From Temnopleurus reevesii (taxonomy: Eukaryota; Echinodermata; Echinoidea; Temnopleuroida; Temnopleuridae), in NCBI GenBank assembly GCA_036244855.1, contig BQKZ01000115.1, positions 48,155 through 71,344 of the forward strand: a DNA stretch of 23,190 nucleotides, given 5' to 3'. Made by a program: the position numbers and the translations under genes. Shown here in pieces: positions 20,234 to 23,190 of the stretch. Each line of letters starts with the position of its first letter. Within the stretch, counting starts at the first letter, position 1. The notes beneath the pieces are model-generated. The model was given only the letters and a program-made list of their open reading frames with translations. It was not told the origin of the DNA and did not search any database.

Positions 20234-20410
20234 AATGTATAGTATGAATGAATGCCCCATATAACGGTTGCCATGGTAACATTTGCTTTTGATTTTGCAG
20301 ATGAATTTTATTAGTAATTTAAGGCGGTAATTTGGGTTGTTATTCGGTTAGTGAGCATTATGCCATCGACTGTCAGATTAATTGAATCACTTTCAGCTGA
20401 CAACTTCTTC
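20234..20410 (+). repeat. third partial copy of the duplicated block (177 bp)
   Basis: It matches 20056-20232 and 17222-17398, with two substitutions seen (20345 and 20410). It then continues into sequence homologous to 17399 onward, so this contig overlaps copy 2 and extends it. Confidence 0.9.
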
Positions 20411-20960
20411 CAAAGCGCTCTATAGTTTAATTAAAGGCTCAATCTCACCTTTTGCGCACTTGTATCCAACATCTACCCAGTGTTTTATGAAATTCCAAAG
20501 ACGCTCCCTAAACGCAAACATACGGAGGGCAGACGCCTGCCCGACGTTGAAGATATTCGGCTGGCACTCGACTTACGGTTGTATTAGCGTCAGCTAAGCG
20601 TCTTTTTTTTCTGGACGTATGTGTTCATGAAGCGTCTTTCAATTTTAAGGAACGCCAGGCAGATAATGTTACACAAACGCAAAAGTGTAACTGAGTTCTT
20701 CCGCAACTGGAGACTTCTCATAACATTGATATACACTCAACAGTATAGTTTCGGATAGTTATTCAGATGTTGTTTCTTCATACCATACAATATCACATTT
20801 TTCCATTTTATTCATATCACATTAATACAAAATAAATCATATGAAGATATTGTGCGATGATGATTTTCAAAGTTTCAATGTTAAAAGGTATTTAGAGATT
20901 CTTGTAGAAAATTGCTTAGCGAGCGCTCTTTGCTGTTAAAAGAAGAGTCAACCCTCAATA
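20411..20960 (+). repeat. diverged homologous segment, copy 2 (LINE-free)
   Basis: The diverged counterpart of 17399-17935. It shares AAATTCCAAAGACGCTC, ATTCGGCTGGCACTCGACTT, CATATGAAGATATTGT and GCTGTTAAAAGAAGAGTC. After the last block it continues into CAATAATATGTTC, whereas the other copy enters the LINE. It is an apparent empty site for that insertion. Confidence 0.75.
20435..20694. mobile_element. foldback MITE, family B copy 2
   Basis: The ends are AGGCTCAATCTCACCTTTTGCG on the left (resembling family A ends AGGC.GACTCACAC) and ...CGCAAAAGTGTAACTGAG on the right. It is collinear with the element at 17424-17679, so it predates the split of the two segments. The 71-codon frame across its left arm is a by-product. 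Confidence 0.65.
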
Positions 20961-22080
20961 ATATGTTCTTTTTAATGGGAGCAAAAACATTAATTGGTGA
21001 GCACAACAAGAAAAAATGACAAAATCGGAGAAGTAATGAAAAAAAAAGTTGTTAATTTATAATGATTTGAAAAGTCGGCAAATCAGTACACATTTTCAGA
21101 CATGTGGCCAATATTTTTTTTATAACACTGACATGAATGTAATAAATAGTCAGTTGTATACCTGCAACTATTCATAGCTTTCTTATTAGTTGTTCGAATT
21201 TTCTCAAACTTGCTTGTTCTGTTTATATGACTTTTCTGCTCCTCGGGGGAAAATTATTATCTTTGGATAGACTCGTCTTTTAAACACTTCCTTTTAATAT
21301 TTATGTTTATACATGGTAGCTATCATAGACATGTCGTGTAACGTGTAACATTACGTGACATAATATGGAAGGGGTGAATACACTTTCCTGTCTACAAGCT
21401 ATCAGACAGAATATTTTATGACGAATGCACAAGAATGGCGGGTTCCGTTTTATAAGATGGCATATCTGAAGAAAAAAAATGCACTAGCGCATGTGACACG
21501 ATACTTTGAGAAAGGAGTCCCCGGTGATTTGAAGCATTTGCATCGCTTGTTGTGTGGGGAGGTGTCTGAATTTGATAGCAGTCTCCAACTATCTCACTCC
21601 CCTCTCACCCTCTTCTCTCTTTTTATATTTGTTTCATCTCACATAGTCCAGTTAAGTACCCTGTGTACTGATGGCAACTGCCTCGTTACATATCCGTATC
21701 TTTAACCCACATGAACAACATCTCTCTCACATCGTCCGTATTTTCACGAAGTGACGGCAGCCAGAGGGTATTGTTACACGAAATGAGTTACAAACACATT
21801 AAAAACGTGCCTTTCTATAGAATTGACACGTTGATCGATAGGATGCCTGTTGATTTGGAGCTATGTTGGGATTCATTTGTTTTCATGCAACAATACCCTT
21901 TGGATCCCGTCACTTCGTGAACACACGCACGACATATCTGAAAGAGAATCATTTGATTGCTATAGAGATGAAATATTTATGACAAATTCTTCATTATACA
22001 ATCAAATTGTTAGTGTAATATCGATTGTGCAATGAATTTGATTGTGTAATAAAGAACATTTCATCAATAATTCTCAGTTA
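20961..22080. other. AT-rich non-coding stretch, no supported gene
   Basis: The frame at 21418-21705 opens with mixed-composition residues but degenerates into Ser/Leu-rich pyrimidine translation after about 57 codons. It has no motif I recognise. A small hairpin (AATAGTCAGTTG / CAACTATT) lies near 21146-21173. Nothing else stands out. Confidence 0.4.
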
Positions 22081-22120
22081 TACCCTCTGTGCAGGCGCGA
22101 TCTGAGGGGTATATGTTTGG

Positions 22121-22175
22121 TCAGAGGGGTACGTGAAAATCTGAGGTTGAGTTTTTATGTGTAGTCCCTATGTTT
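22121..22175 (+). repeat. direct repeat, left copy, bracketing a foldback
   Basis: TCAGAGGGGTACGTGAAAA then CTGAGGTTGAGT and TAGTCCCTATGTTTTT. It recurs, with changes, 271 bases downstream. A shorter related piece, TCTGAGGGGTATATG, lies just upstream at 22101. Confidence 0.6.
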
Positions 22176-22217
22176 TTAATTTTCCGGGCTGGAATATCGT
22201 CAGAGGTTTTTTTTAAA

Positions 22218-22370
22218 GAACCGGTCACTAACTACGGGGGCAGCTGTAGAAATCCCGACATAGCGCCAATTATGGCATATCACTTAAGTTCAGGTTATTT
22301 CAATTCAATATATTTCAATCGATTTGGTACGACTGGTTCGTGCAACCACCCCTCGCTAGTAGGCCGGTTC
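22218..22370. repeat. inverted repeat / foldback element, family H
   Basis: The arms are 22218-22251 (GAACCGGTCACTAACTACGG...) and 22337-22370 (...CTCGCTAGTAGGCCGGTTC), mutually complementary over about 34 bases with mismatches. Weaker complementarity extends outward to CGTCA at about 22198 and TGACG at 22381. It could be a foldback MITE. The outer ends and target duplication are not certain. Confidence 0.55.
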
Positions 22371-22391
22371 GTAAAATCGGTGACGGTTTGA

Positions 22392-22452
22392 TCAAAGGGG
22401 TATGTAAAATCTGCGGTTGAGTGCAGTATGAACAGATGAAGTCCCTTTTTTC
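22392..22452 (+). repeat. direct repeat, right copy, bracketing a foldback
   Basis: TCAAAGGGGTATGTAAAAT then CTGCGGTTGAGT and, after a short insertion, GAAGTCCCTTTTTT. It is the counterpart of 22121-22175. Confidence 0.6.
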
Positions 22453-23190
22453 AGGGCAAGATTCAGAGGCAGGTGCTATTAGACCACAGAGTCCTCAACT
22501 GGACTACCTCTCTCCCTCCCTTCATGTTGCCTCACGCCCAGTGAGAGGGTAGGTCAATATGTAACTCCATTCATGTTTGACTTCGCTCATTTCCTGTTGT
22601 TATTAATTCATATTTACCATATAATTTCCCTCTTCGTCTTGAAGTGTTCACGCAATTACTCCACGTCAAATGTGCAAATAGCATCCCTCTTATTCGGTTA
22701 GCGTCTTCGTCATCTAATATAACTCAAGAAGTCATCCTCTCTCTGACTCCCTCACAGCTCTAAACCATGCTATTAAAGCACCTTATTAGCCTTTTTCCAT
22801 TTTACCAAAACTTCTCTTTCTCTCTCGCCCTAATATACCTCCATTCAGCTGGCTAAACCAGCCAACACTGTACTGTCTTGAACCGTGTCAGATAATATAA
22901 ATCGACGGGAATTATTATTTTGTCATGTACTCCAGTTTTCTTTAAAAGACAGGGTAGTCTCGTTCAATAAACATGGCCTGCTTTGCAAGAGAGTCCTGCC
23001 AAAATACAAAGTACAAATACAAAAAAAACATGATACGGCACAGTCGAATAAGTATAACTTTGCCTTTCTATTTTTTTCCTTTCATATTTTTCCATCTCGG
23101 CCCACCTCTTCGTTCTCTTAGTTTGATTTTATTTTTATCAGCTATGCCCATTCCTTTTGTTTTCTTCCTCTATCCCATCCTCTCTCACCC
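22453..23190. other. pyrimidine-rich non-coding stretch
   Basis: Several CT-rich patches occur (about 22509-22525, 22735-22755, 22808-22830 and the last 60 bases). The frame at 22885-23121 has no recognisable motif. No gene is supported. Confidence 0.4.

Noticed and set aside
21418..21705. 95-codon plus-strand frame with a mixed-composition first half
   Set aside because: No recognisable domain. The second half translates a pyrimidine-rich tract, and there is no upstream promoter or splice support. It is kept only as a weak possibility.
22121..22423. Short LTR retrotransposon (direct repeats flanking an interior)
   Set aside because: The repeats are too short and diverged, and there is no TG...CA end pair, primer binding site or polypurine tract. 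The interior is a palindrome instead.

Overview
This window looks like non-coding, repeat-dense animal nuclear DNA, most likely from a sea urchin or another echinoderm. The support is an AT-rich background with no bacterial-style gene packing, a tRNA-derived SINE of the kind I recall from sea urchins, an RTE-clade LINE fragment, many short palindromic DNA transposons, abundant microsatellites, and single-N joins typical of a whole-genome scaffold. The species call is an inference and was not checked by any search.

Layout. Bases 1-2600 are AT-rich and empty, except for one GC-rich, coding-like 52-codon ORF on the minus strand (1574-1732) that could be a first coding exon. From 2600 to 14400 the window is a mosaic of small mobile elements. 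There are foldback elements at 2603, 3162, 4111, 6523, 7484, 9036, 10015, 10394 and 14132, and a decayed piece near 12598. A minus-strand LINE 3' end lies at 4297-4760. A minus-strand tRNA-derived SINE (about 6246-6522) carries a 176-bp element inserted in its head. Several elements have readable target-site duplications: TTA for the 246-bp element at 2603, and TA for those at 6523, 7484, 10015 and 10394. These suggest PIF/Harbinger-like and Tc1/mariner-like origins respectively.

From 15646 to 20410 the window is dominated by a duplication. Bases 15646-17398 recur at 18480-20232 with only three substitutions noticed by eye, and the last 177 bp appear a third time at 20234-20410. A single N sits at each join (18479 and 20233), so overlapping contigs or retained haplotypes laid end to end are the leading explanation. 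Downstream of the near-identical part, 17399-17935 and 20411-20960 are still homologous but clearly diverged. The first copy is interrupted by a truncated RTE-type LINE ORF that is absent from the second.

Bases 20965-23190 are mostly featureless, apart from another foldback at 22218-22370 bracketed by diverged direct repeats.

I see no confident protein-coding gene, operon, CRISPR array, rRNA or functional tRNA. Most short reading frames here are chance frames in AT-rich or microsatellite DNA. I found no convincing undescribed molecular system. The most informative content is the set of foldback transposons, the nested insertion, and the duplication with its LINE presence/absence difference.
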